A stretch of DNA of 13,398 bases from Fusobacteriaceae bacterium UBA2433 (GTDB lineage Bacteria; Fusobacteriota; Fusobacteriia; Fusobacteriales; Fusobacteriaceae), in NCBI GenBank assembly GCA_002342785.1, contig DDQV01000132.1, positions 12,747-26,144 of the forward strand, written 5' to 3'. Of this stretch, positions 4,948 to 12,550 are shown piece by piece; the first letter of the stretch is position 1, and each line of letters opens with the position of its first letter. The notes under the pieces were generated by a model. That model searched no databases. It was not told the DNA's origin and worked only from the letters and a program-made list of their open reading frames with translations. Made by a program: the position numbers and the translations under genes.

Positions 4948-6328
4948 ATTCTCTAGCAAAATCATCTTCCAACCTAACTATATCATCTTCCCCAGTATAT
5001 TCTCCTACTTGTGCTTCAATCATTATTACTGGTATCTTCCCTTCATTTTCCAATCTATGAATTTCTCCCATCTTAATATATGTACTCTCATTGGGTCTTA
5101 ATAGTTTTACTTCCTCTCCTACAGTAACTGTAGCTGTTCCTGATACAACTATCCAGTGTTCATTTCTATGGAAATGTTTTTGCAAGCTTAATCTTTTTCC
5201 CGATTTTACTTCTATCCTTTTAACTTTATATCCAGGAGTATCTACCAATACCTCATAAGACCCCCATGGTCTATGGGCTTTTAAATGAATATCTGGCAGG
5301 GGCGAACCCTCTTTTTTTAATTCCATTACTCTTTCTTTTATCTTTTGGCTAGATCCTTTTTTACTGATGAGTAGGGCATCCTCTGTATCTACTACTATGA
5401 GATCTTTTACATCTATCAATTCAATATGCTTCTTAGTCAATACAAAGTTATTGCTTTCGTCGTTAGGTAGTTCCTCAGCCAGTGCATCAAAACTTCCAAC
5501 ATCCGACCATTTTATATTTGATGGTATTACCTTTACTATCTTAGATTTTTCCATAACTACATAATCTATACTGTCGTCTGGAATATTTAACATATCATCC
5601 ATCTTTATTCTCATTTGTTTTTCTTCTAAGTTTATCTTATTTTCAAAAGCTATTTTACTTGCCTCATATATCTTAGGAGAATATTTTTTTAATTCCTCTA
5701 AAAATACTCCTGCCTTAAAACAAAACATCCCGCTGTTCCAATAATAGTTTCCAGCTTCTAAATATTTTATAGCCGTCTCCAAATCTGGTTTTTCATGAAA
5801 TGCCTTAACATTAAAACCTTGAACTCCCATTGTCAATTGTTCATTGTCAATTATATATTTGGCACTCTCAATGTATCCAAATCCTGTCTCAGCAAACTCC
5901 GGAGTGATCCCAAAAGTTACCAAATTATTTTCATTAGCTAATCTTTCTGCTTCTGCCAATACTTTTTCATATTCTACTTCATCCTTGATTAAGTGATCCG
6001 ATGGAGTCACCAAGACTATCTCATTGGGATCCAAATCAAAACAAGCTAAAGCTATTGCAGGAGCAGTATTTCTTCCCACTGGTTCCAATAAAAATTTAGC
6101 ATTTTTAAAGTTATATTTTTTATCCTCTTCTAATTGATCGATTGCAAGAAAGTATTGATTTGTATTTGAAATAATAAAACTACTCTCACATACTTTATTA
6201 TTTCTTTCTACAGTTAACTGAAATAGTGACTGATCATTAAATAATTTAACAAATTGCTTCGGCATAAGGGTACGACTCACTGGCCACAATCTAGTCCCGT
6301 TTCCTCCACATAATATAATATTTACCAT
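4946..6328 (-). CDS. manC: Mannose-1-phosphate guanylyltransferase / mannose-6-phosphate isomerase
   Basis: A bifunctional cytoplasmic enzyme that makes GDP-mannose and can interconvert fructose-6-P and mannose-6-P. The 460 residues are full length for type II PMI/GMP. N-terminal pyrophosphorylase: GGNGTRLWPVSR (8-19), FLLEPVGRNTAPA (79-91), FHEKP (177-181, normally FVEKP), NSGMF (198-202). C-terminal cupin: AHRPWGSYEVL (351-361) and QKHFHRNEHW (383-392), the metal-binding segment. AAGGAG decides the start at 6328; the longer frame to 6418 would place it inside coding sequence. No phosphomannomutase gene is in the window. It is less AT-rich than the genes upstream of it, and its stop is the junction with the ugd remnant. 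The loop at residues 160-168 is encoded by a short DNA repeat. Confidence 0.95.
   Translation of the reverse strand: MVNIILCGGNGTRLWPVSRTLMPKQFVKLFNDQSLFQLTVERNNKVCESSFIISNTNQYFLAIDQLEEDKKYNFKNAKFLLEPVGRNTAPAIALACFDLDPNEIVLVTPSDHLIKDEVEYEKVLAEAERLANENNLVTFGITPEFAETGFGYIESAKYIIDNEQLTMGVQGFNVKAFHEKPDLETAIKYLEAGNYYWNSGMFCFKAGVFLEELKKYSPKIYEASKIAFENKINLEEKQMRIKMDDMLNIPDDSIDYVVMEKSKIVKVIPSNIKWSDVGSFDALAEELPNDESNNFVLTKKHIELIDVKDLIVVDTEDALLISKKGSSQKIKERVMELKKEGSPLPDIHLKAHRPWGSYEVLVDTPGYKVKRIEVKSGKRLSLQKHFHRNEHWIVVSGTATVTVGEEVKLLRPNESTYIKMGEIHRLENEGKIPVIMIEAQVGEYTGEDDIVRLEDDFARE
5828..5853. repeat. CATTGTCAATT repeat inside manC
   Basis: CATTGTCAATTG (5828-5839) and CATTGTCAATTA (5842-5853) repeat an 11-mer at a 14-base period, within the codons for manC residues about 160-168 (IDNEQLTMG). 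The period is not a multiple of three, so the two copies encode different residues. This lies between the GYIES and FHEKP motifs, a loop of variable length in the family. Confidence 0.7.
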
Positions 6329-6569
6329 TGTATTTTCTCCTTTATAAAAATTAATAAGATTTTGAGTCATGGGACAACCAAATTTTGAATCACTTATAAC
6401 ATTAAAAAAGTTAGCCACTATGTTTTAGTTAGTTTGTAAGACTCACCATTTATATTTAATATATGTCAATTAAATGTTCCCCTTTTAACTAGTGCATTAG
6501 TTAGCATTTTATCTAAGAAGATTTCTTCTTATCTTGAAAATTTTAAATTTGTCGAAATCATTATACAAT
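6329..6569. other. Non-coding gap before manC
   Basis: A 241-base gap, by far the longest inside the polysaccharide locus. No gene is recognised. It holds an imperfect 16-bp palindrome AACTAGTGCATTAGTT (6487-6502), a TAAGAAG/CTTCTTA hairpin with a 4-base loop (6514-6531) that lacks a U-run, and a minus-strand TATAAT (6560-6565) whose -35 is poor. The gap marks the switch from very AT-rich glycosyl/acyltransferase genes to manC and could be a recombination scar, an internal promoter or both. Confidence 0.5.
6337..6342 (-). promoter_or_regulatory. Ribosome binding site fixing the manC start
   Basis: AAGGAG with AAAATACA before ATG gives standard spacing and favours the start at 6328 over the upstream in-frame start. 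Confidence 0.7.
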
Positions 6570-7100
6570 TCAGCTCTTATTTTTTAATTTCATATATATT
6601 TTGTCTTTATTTTTTAAATCTTTATACACTTTAGTATTTCTTTTTTTAATTGTTTTAATTGGATTTCCTGCTGCAATAGAACATTCATCTAAATTTTTAG
6701 AAACTACACTACCCATTCCAATAATGCAACCCTCTCCAATATTTACTCCAGGGACTATAGAAACATTCGCGCCTATCCAAACATTTTCTCCTATTATGTT
6801 AGTATAAATATCTTCATTAGAATCATAAGGAATAGACTTTAAAAGATCTGATTTATAGTTATGATTGGAGGTCATTATAAAACAATTTGGACCTATTATT
6901 GTTCCATTTTTTATTATTAACTTTCCTTTTCCCCCTACTGAAAAATTAGGACCTAAGTATACATCATTTTCAATTTCTACTTTAACTTCTCCAAAACTAT
7001 TTTTTTTAGATATTGTAACGTTTTTTCCAATTTTTAGATTTCTAACTCTTAGTAATTTTATTCTAAATAAATAAGTCCTTAATTTTTTTAATATTTTCAA
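6570..7100 (-). CDS. Hexapeptide-repeat acyltransferase (left-handed beta-helix)
   Basis: The 176-residue product is dominated by imperfect [LIV]-G-x4 hexapeptide repeats (residues about 21-130). It shows SNHNY with a likely catalytic His80, WIGANVSIVPGVNIGEGCIIG (109-128) and the closing AAGNPIK (143-149), as in the maltose/WbbJ-type O-acetyltransferases that use acetyl-CoA. A basic helical N-terminus precedes the beta-helix, and a Lys-rich tail follows. It starts with TTG, supported by AAGGAGAG at 7107-7114. It follows the pyruvyltransferase by 24 bases and probably acetylates a sugar of the repeat unit. Acyl donor and position are unknown. Confidence 0.9.
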   Translation of the reverse strand: MKILKKLRTYLFRIKLLRVRNLKIGKNVTISKKNSFGEVKVEIENDVYLGPNFSVGGKGKLIIKNGTIIGPNCFIMTSNHNYKSDLLKSIPYDSNEDIYTNIIGENVWIGANVSIVPGVNIGEGCIIGMGSVVSKNLDECSIAAGNPIKTIKKRNTKVYKDLKNKDKIYMKLKNKS

Positions 7101-7106
7101 AGTTTT

Positions 7107-7114
7107 CTCTCCTT
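7107..7114 (-). promoter_or_regulatory. Ribosome binding site for a TTG start
   Basis: AAGGAGAG with about 7 bases before TTG (7100-7098). It supports the non-ATG start; no in-frame ATG lies nearby. Confidence 0.65.
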
Positions 7115-7124
7115 AACTAAAAAT

Positions 7125-8213
7125 TTAAACTATCAGATCTAATAGAGATAATATTTTTTTATAATCATTATCTAAAGCTAAAAAATCAGCATTTTTGTTA
7201 ACACATTTTTCATATTTCTCTAAAGTTAATTCAATTTTTTTTGCATCATGAATATTTATAAATAACTCTTTTTTCTTTATTTGTTCATATAAATAATCAA
7301 TTTTAGGGCTATACGAAAAGGTTAATGTGTCAACACTCAAAAATTCTGAAATAAAAGATGTATGCAATCTTGAAGATATATGAAAAAAAGAATCATTTAT
7401 TATTTCTATTCCTTCTTTAATATTCTTAGGAGAATAAACTTTACTCCCTATCCCACGCGATCCTAAATATTTTTTAAGTTTATCACCATCTACCATATCA
7501 ATATTTTTATCAAATGTTAAAATTAAAATATCACATACTATATTATTTTTTAAAAAGTAACTATTAATTACTTCACATATATAGTTCATTATTCTAATTT
7601 CTAATTTAGTATCAATATATTTTTCTAAATTCCTCCAAGTTATTGATATGTATCTTTTATTTGAAGTAAGTTTTTCATGACATTCTTTTAAATAGTTATA
7701 AACAATGTCAGGAGAATAAAACAATCCATTATTTGAGCTCATTTTCTTTGCCTTAGATAATGAATTTAAATCTCTAAAAATTGAAAAACTTGAATTATCA
7801 ATAACCCACTTTGACTTTTTAAGTCTACCTTCTAATGACAATTTACCTATTCCTACACTAATAAATGCATATTTTTTTCTAAGGAATTTTATTATTTTAA
7901 ACATTTTATAATTCCCATCGCCTTCTTCATTTGTAAATATAGTTCCTCCGCCCCAAAGATATAAATGTATATTTTCAAATAAAATAAATTTTATTTTTTG
8001 AATTTTATTCATTTCATACCATTTTACAATGTTGCAACCATACTTTTCTAAATCACCTTCGTACGAATCCAAGTATCTATTTGGTATCAAAACATATATT
8101 CCTTTTATTTTATTAATTTTTCTTAAAATATCAATTAATGAAATAAGTGCCATATCATCACCTATATTATTGGCCCCATAATATCCTAATACTGCTATAT
8201 TTATGCCTTTCAT
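7125..8213 (-). CDS. Polysaccharide pyruvyltransferase family protein
   Basis: The 362-residue product fits the CsaB/WcaK-like polysaccharide pyruvyltransferase fold. It opens with GYYGANNIGDD (residues 10-20), followed by YLWGGGTIFTNEEGD (85-99), AFISVGIG (116-123), ISSRLHTSF (279-287) and the nearby YSPKIDYLYE (301-310), which are the family's conserved glycine, Arg-His and terminal motifs. It would transfer a pyruvyl ketal from PEP onto a sugar, making the polymer acidic. It overlaps the upstream acyltransferase by ATGA (8210-8213), so they are translationally coupled, with GGAG just inside that gene's end. Some members act on teichoic-type polymers; the context here supports a capsule role. 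The acceptor sugar is unknown. Confidence 0.88.
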   Translation of the reverse strand: MKGINIAVLGYYGANNIGDDMALISLIDILRKINKIKGIYVLIPNRYLDSYEGDLEKYGCNIVKWYEMNKIQKIKFILFENIHLYLWGGGTIFTNEEGDGNYKMFKIIKFLRKKYAFISVGIGKLSLEGRLKKSKWVIDNSSFSIFRDLNSLSKAKKMSSNNGLFYSPDIVYNYLKECHEKLTSNKRYISITWRNLEKYIDTKLEIRIMNYICEVINSYFLKNNIVCDILILTFDKNIDMVDGDKLKKYLGSRGIGSKVYSPKNIKEGIEIINDSFFHISSRLHTSFISEFLSVDTLTFSYSPKIDYLYEQIKKKELFINIHDAKKIELTLEKYEKCVNKNADFLALDNDYKKILSLLDLIV

Positions 8214-8746
8214 TCATCATTCTCCTTTATAATCTTAGCTGGATTACCACATGCTATAGAATTTTTTCTGATTGATTTTGTCACAACTGATCCTGCTCCA
8301 ATAATTGTATTTCTTCCAATTTCAACATTAGGTAGAATTGATGTATTTCCACCAATCCAAACCTCTTCATTAATTAAAACTTTTCCAAATGAATGTCCTC
8401 CAAATCTTATTGACTTATTTCTTTTTATATGTTTTGTAGTTGTAATAACACATGAAGGTCCGATCATAACATTATTTTTTATCTCTAATCCACCACTTCC
8501 ATTAATCCAATTGTTATGTGCAATATAAACGTTATTTCCTATTGATATTTTTTTAGTTTGATTAATAATTACATTTGACCCTATTTGAAAATTTTTCCCA
8601 ACTTTCTTAAAAAAAGGTTTCATTAAAAAACCTCTAATTGAACAAGTAACTTTTGAATTTGGGAGTAACCCAGTTAAAATATTTATTAATTGAATTGGCC
8701 ATCCTACAATTATTATATTTAGAGTTTTATTTAAAATAAATCTCAT
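8210..8746 (-). CDS. Hexapeptide-repeat acyltransferase (WbbJ/colanic-acid type)
   Basis: The 178-residue product has a hydrophobic N-terminal stretch (LNIIIVGWPIQLINILTGLL, about residues 8-27) and then hexapeptide repeats from about 50 onward: IGNNVYIAHNNWINGSG, IGPSCVITTTKH with a likely catalytic His106, WIGGNTSILPNVEIG (130-144) and CGNPAK (166-171). This is the LbH acetyltransferase layout using acetyl-CoA. The start at 8746 is chosen because GGGAGG lies 7 bases before that ATG, inside the longer frame. It lies 23 bases after the glycosyltransferase gene and overlaps the pyruvyltransferase gene. With the second acyltransferase it implies at least two acyl decorations of the repeat unit. 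Confidence 0.9.
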   Translation of the reverse strand: MRFILNKTLNIIIVGWPIQLINILTGLLPNSKVTCSIRGFLMKPFFKKVGKNFQIGSNVIINQTKKISIGNNVYIAHNNWINGSGGLEIKNNVMIGPSCVITTTKHIKRNKSIRFGGHSFGKVLINEEVWIGGNTSILPNVEIGRNTIIGAGSVVTKSIRKNSIACGNPAKIIKENDE

Positions 8747-8748
8747 AT

Positions 8749-8759
8749 CTCCACCTCCC
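8749..8759 (-). promoter_or_regulatory. Ribosome binding site fixing the acyltransferase start
   Basis: Minus-strand GGGAGG followed by TGGAGAT and ATG. It favours MRFILNK over the upstream in-frame ATG at 8761. Confidence 0.75.
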
Positions 8760-8769
8760 ATAGTAATTT

Positions 8770-9957
8770 TTAACTTTTATTTATGATTTTACATATATTA
8801 TTACATAGTTTATAAGTTGTATGCTCATTAACAAAATTATAACCATTTTCAACAAATTTAGAGTAAATAGATTTTTCTGTGTATATTTTTAATATTTTAT
8901 CACACATTCCTTTAATATCTTTAGGATTTACTAAGAAGCCATTATAGCCATCATATATCATATCTGAAATACCGCCTACATTTGTAGATATAACAGGCAA
9001 ACCATTTGCCATTGCTTCAAAAATAACTCTAGGTGTTCCTTCTGATGATGATGAAAAAACAAAAACATCATTTCCCACAAATATCTTTTTAATTTCATCA
9101 TGATTTTTATAACCATGGAAAATTATATTTTCATTTAAATTATACTTAGTAATTAATTTAATTAAGTTTTTAAAATATGCGCTCGAATCATTATATGGTC
9201 CTATTATTTCAAGAGTAATAGGACGATTCATTTCTTTTAGTACTTTGCATACTTCTAATAAATTTTCTATTCTCTTTTCTTGCCTTATATAACTTACTGT
9301 AACAAGTTTAATTTCAGAAGAATTAAAAGAATAATTGTTCTTTTTATTTATTTTATCTATGGTTGTACTAACAATTTTATATACAGTAGAGTCATTATTA
9401 AATATATTAAATAATTCATTACCACATGTAAAAATAGTTATTTTTTTAGAAATACTTTTTATGTATGTCCTTTCAAAATATAAAATAAACAATTTAAATA
9501 TGTTAATAAAAGAAAACTCAATACTTTTTAATAATTTAATCGGGTTTCCAACAATATCTAGATATAAACTTTTATTATTTCTTAAACAAAACTTAGAAAA
9601 CAGAAGTAAAAAAGGTCCAGGATACCTAAAAAATAATTTATCAAATTTTTCTTTATTTGAATATAAAAGATTTTTAATTAATTGGTATTTTTTATAAGCT
9701 TGAGCAGTAGTCTCAAAATATGGAAGTTCTATAATATCTATGTTCATTTTTTCTAGTTCCATTTTTTCTAGTTTTACTAATTCACACACTTTTAATAAAT
9801 CTTCAGTATACTTAACATTTGTAAAAGCTACTATACTCTTAAAATGTGGAGAAATATTATGTAAATAACTTTTTATAAAATCATTTACATAATATATATT
9901 ATTATATTTAAATACTTTAATTGGATAAAAAAGACCTAATCTTGATTTTGATTTCAT
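8770..9957 (-). CDS. GT4-family glycosyltransferase (retaining)
   Basis: The 395-residue product is a GT-B enzyme. The N-terminal acceptor domain is divergent. The C-terminal donor domain begins near KLVTVSYIRQEKRIENLLEV and includes IIFHGY, FVFSSSSEGTPRVIFEAMANGLPV with E306 and E314 in the E-x7-E motif, and GGISDMIYDGYNGFLV, as in nucleotide-sugar retaining glycosyltransferases. It adds one sugar to the lipid-linked repeat unit on the cytoplasmic face. AGGTGA about 7 bases upstream of the ATG supports the start, and the preceding gene ends 11 bases earlier. Donor and linkage cannot be told from sequence; GDP-mannose from ManC is one candidate donor. Confidence 0.9.
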   Translation of the reverse strand: MKSKSRLGLFYPIKVFKYNNIYYVNDFIKSYLHNISPHFKSIVAFTNVKYTEDLLKVCELVKLEKMELEKMNIDIIELPYFETTAQAYKKYQLIKNLLYSNKEKFDKLFFRYPGPFLLLFSKFCLRNNKSLYLDIVGNPIKLLKSIEFSFINIFKLFILYFERTYIKSISKKITIFTCGNELFNIFNNDSTVYKIVSTTIDKINKKNNYSFNSSEIKLVTVSYIRQEKRIENLLEVCKVLKEMNRPITLEIIGPYNDSSAYFKNLIKLITKYNLNENIIFHGYKNHDEIKKIFVGNDVFVFSSSSEGTPRVIFEAMANGLPVISTNVGGISDMIYDGYNGFLVNPKDIKGMCDKILKIYTEKSIYSKFVENGYNFVNEHTTYKLCNNICKIINKS

Positions 9958-9968
9958 AATTTAATCAC

Positions 9969-11357
9969 CTATCTCCTTATACTTGGTTTACTAATAATTG
10001 TTAATATTGATACTGGAATTAATAATTTCCCTATCATAGTCGAAATAATGTAGGAAAATGGTCCTGCTTGACCTACTATTACACTAGATAAAAATACCAA
10101 ATAAATATATCCATAATTATTTTTACCAGTAGTTTTAATGTCTGATTCTGAAATAAAAAAACAATGCAATAATCTACAAAAAGAACCGTATAAATACATG
10201 CCAAAAATAACACCTAGAATTCCATAATTTAACCACATGTCACCAAAAGTTGAATATCCTGCTCCTCCTCTAACTGTCGATTTATTATAGCCAAAATAAT
10301 CAACATAAAACTTTGAAATTAGTGATGTCTCAGGTTTATTTTTCCATATAGCTCTTGGGATTGGTGATAAAAAACCATAAAGTAAGGTTTTACCATATTG
10401 AAAATTCCATATTTCAGGCGTTTTTGAAATAAGCAATGCTGAAAAATCTAATGCACTTCCAGTTCTTTTTACAACATCTCCAATATTTCCTAATATTTCA
10501 AAATCCATAGAATTAGAAGTAAATAATTCTTTATAAATTTTAACACCAAATTCTAGCCTTGATGTTCCACTATATGATAAAACTTCATTTGATACAGCTT
10601 TATATGCAGAAACTATTGGGAAAAAGAACATTAATACAATTATTATCGTTATTATTGTTTTTAGAATTCTTTTATTGTTATAAAAGAATAAAAATAGAAA
10701 TATTAATGAAATATTAATCAGACCGCTTCTTTGTCCTAATAACAACATAGAAAAAGAATAGATTAATAAAAGAATGTTTATTTTTAAACCTCTTTGTTTT
10801 TTTACAAATAAAAGTATTAATAATGCGATAATTCCAATTGTTCCTATTTGGCTTCCAATTGAAGATGGAATCCCTGAATCAGAAAAAACATTTAACCAAT
10901 ATATTGTATTTATTATTATTCCTAAAAAAGCAACTATCATTAATAATTTTGAATTAAAAGACCTATTAAATAATCTTTTTCCTAATTTAGAAATTTTCTT
11001 AAACCCTCTATACCTTTCATATCCAATTAAAAAGAAAAATGATCCTAAATTGGCATATACTAAAGCAATGTTTAAATCAAATACCGATAATCCAGAGCCC
11101 ACTCTATTTTCTAATGGATTAAAAGACAAATACAGTCCTCTTGGAAAAAATACAAGTATAAAATAAAAAACATGAATTATTCCAAGAATATACTTTCTCC
11201 TACTTACTTTAAATTTAATTTTAGTTTTAACATAGAATAATGGTCCTATTATAGACATAAAAGCAATTATACCCAAAGAAAACTGATTTTCAGGGAAATA
11301 TATTAACAAAAAACACATAAGACTACACTGGAGTAAATGTACTAATATCCAACTCAT
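9969..11357 (-). CDS. wzy: Wzy-type oligosaccharide repeat-unit polymerase
   Basis: The 462-residue integral membrane protein has roughly a dozen hydrophobic segments. A large extracytoplasmic loop lies at about residues 251-375. It contains PRAIWKNKP (334-342) and GAGYSTFGDMWLNYGILG (365-382), which I associate with O-antigen/capsule polymerases, and GQRSG at 208-212 precedes another helix. It joins repeat units on the outer membrane face of the cytoplasmic membrane after Wzx flips them. It starts 1 base inside the previous stop (TAATG), with GGTGA upstream. Polymerases share little sequence, so the call rests on topology, loop motifs and the flanking wzx and glycosyltransferases. Confidence 0.85.
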   Translation of the reverse strand: MSWILVHLLQCSLMCFLLIYFPENQFSLGIIAFMSIIGPLFYVKTKIKFKVSRRKYILGIIHVFYFILVFFPRGLYLSFNPLENRVGSGLSVFDLNIALVYANLGSFFFLIGYERYRGFKKISKLGKRLFNRSFNSKLLMIVAFLGIIINTIYWLNVFSDSGIPSSIGSQIGTIGIIALLILLFVKKQRGLKINILLLIYSFSMLLLGQRSGLINISLIFLFLFFYNNKRILKTIITIIIVLMFFFPIVSAYKAVSNEVLSYSGTSRLEFGVKIYKELFTSNSMDFEILGNIGDVVKRTGSALDFSALLISKTPEIWNFQYGKTLLYGFLSPIPRAIWKNKPETSLISKFYVDYFGYNKSTVRGGAGYSTFGDMWLNYGILGVIFGMYLYGSFCRLLHCFFISESDIKTTGKNNYGYIYLVFLSSVIVGQAGPFSYIISTMIGKLLIPVSILTIISKPSIRR

Positions 11358-12550
11358 TAATTTTCACCATATAATTCTAAATATTTTTTAGATATATTCT
11401 TCCATGAATATTCCTTAGTTATCGATTTATATACCTTATCACTAATTTCAAATCTTTTTTCTTTATTTTTTAATAATTGAAATATTTTTTCAATAAAAAC
11501 TTCTTCATTATTTGCTAACAAATAATCAAAATCACAACCAACATTAATTCCTACAAATGATTCACTTGTTCCAACTATTGGTATTCCTAGTGAGAAGGCT
11601 TCTAATATCTTATTCTTCATTCCAGCCCCACTAAATAAAGGTGAAATATAAATGTCTAATTTCAATAAAGCTTTCTCTAAATCCTCTACATATCCAAAGT
11701 TTTTGACATAATCAAAGTTTTTTTCATTTATAAGATCACCTAAATTACCTTTACCAATTAAATGTATTTCTATTTTTTCTCTGCCGTAAATTTCAGATAA
11801 TTTAGGCCCTAATATATTAACTAAATATTTTACAGCATCAAAATTTGGACTATACTCTAAGTTTCCATGGAATCCTAAAATTATCTTATCAGAGGTTTTT
11901 TCTTTATTTTTTAAATACATATTCTCTTGTTTTGTATTTATTCCATTTGGAATAACATAATATTTCCTATCCACTATACATTTTGCATTCGTCATATCTC
12001 TACTAGTTAAAAAAACTACTTCATCAAAATTATTATATATTTTTTTTTCATAATTTTTATATAGTTTTGATACTAATTTATGATATATTTTTTTTAAAAA
12101 CTTTGAATTCTTAGCATATGATCTATGTAGTAATGAAAAAGAATCACATGGTGTAATTATTTTTTTTATATCATTAATTTCTTCTAAACATCCTGCTATA
12201 TTTGGACCCCAGACATGTAAAATATCAATGTCATACTTAACAATTATTTTTTTTACATCTACTACTAACTTCTTTTTTAGTTTTTCCTCTAAATACATTG
12301 GTCCTGGTGCTTTACCAAGTAAAATATATTTTAACCTTGATAGATTATTTATTTTTTCTTTGATAGAAATACCTTTGATATTATTTAAAATTAAATCAGT
12401 ATCTCCCAATTTTTCATCATTATAATAATAATATAAAACGTTTGGACTAATAGTATTATCGAGATTCTTAATTACGTTATATACATGTATATTACCTCCA
12501 TCAAATGGCTCTCCTGGATAATGAGAAATGTATAAGACATTATTTTTCAT
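11357..12550 (-). CDS. GT4-like glycosyltransferase with variant E-x7-E
   Basis: The 397-residue GT-B protein has an N-terminal domain opening VLYISHYPGEPFDGGNIHVYN and containing ILHVWGPNIAG. Its donor domain carries GFHGNLEYSPNFDAVKYL, HLIGKGN and SPLFSGAGMKNKILEAFSLG, followed by IVGTSESFVGINV. The usual first Glu of E-x7-E is replaced in GAGMKNKILEA, a variant common in one branch of GT4. It starts 11 bases inside the end of wzx, with GGGAGG about 5 bases upstream, so it is translationally coupled to the flippase. It likely acts early in assembly of the repeat unit. The sugar donor is unknown. Confidence 0.88.
   Translation of the reverse strand: MKNNVLYISHYPGEPFDGGNIHVYNVIKNLDNTISPNVLYYYYNDEKLGDTDLILNNIKGISIKEKINNLSRLKYILLGKAPGPMYLEEKLKKKLVVDVKKIIVKYDIDILHVWGPNIAGCLEEINDIKKIITPCDSFSLLHRSYAKNSKFLKKIYHKLVSKLYKNYEKKIYNNFDEVVFLTSRDMTNAKCIVDRKYYVIPNGINTKQENMYLKNKEKTSDKIILGFHGNLEYSPNFDAVKYLVNILGPKLSEIYGREKIEIHLIGKGNLGDLINEKNFDYVKNFGYVEDLEKALLKLDIYISPLFSGAGMKNKILEAFSLGIPIVGTSESFVGINVGCDFDYLLANNEEVFIEKIFQLLKNKEKRFEISDKVYKSITKEYSWKNISKKYLELYGEN

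Noticed and set aside
6329..6418. 30-residue N-terminal extension of ManC
   Set aside because: AAGGAG lies inside the extension just before MVNIILCGGNGTR, which is where the family normally begins. The extra residues match nothing I know.
6514..6531. TAAGAAG/CTTCTTA hairpin as a terminator
   Set aside because: Neither strand has a U-run directly after the stem and the stem is AT-poor in stability; it is described only as a hairpin in the gap.
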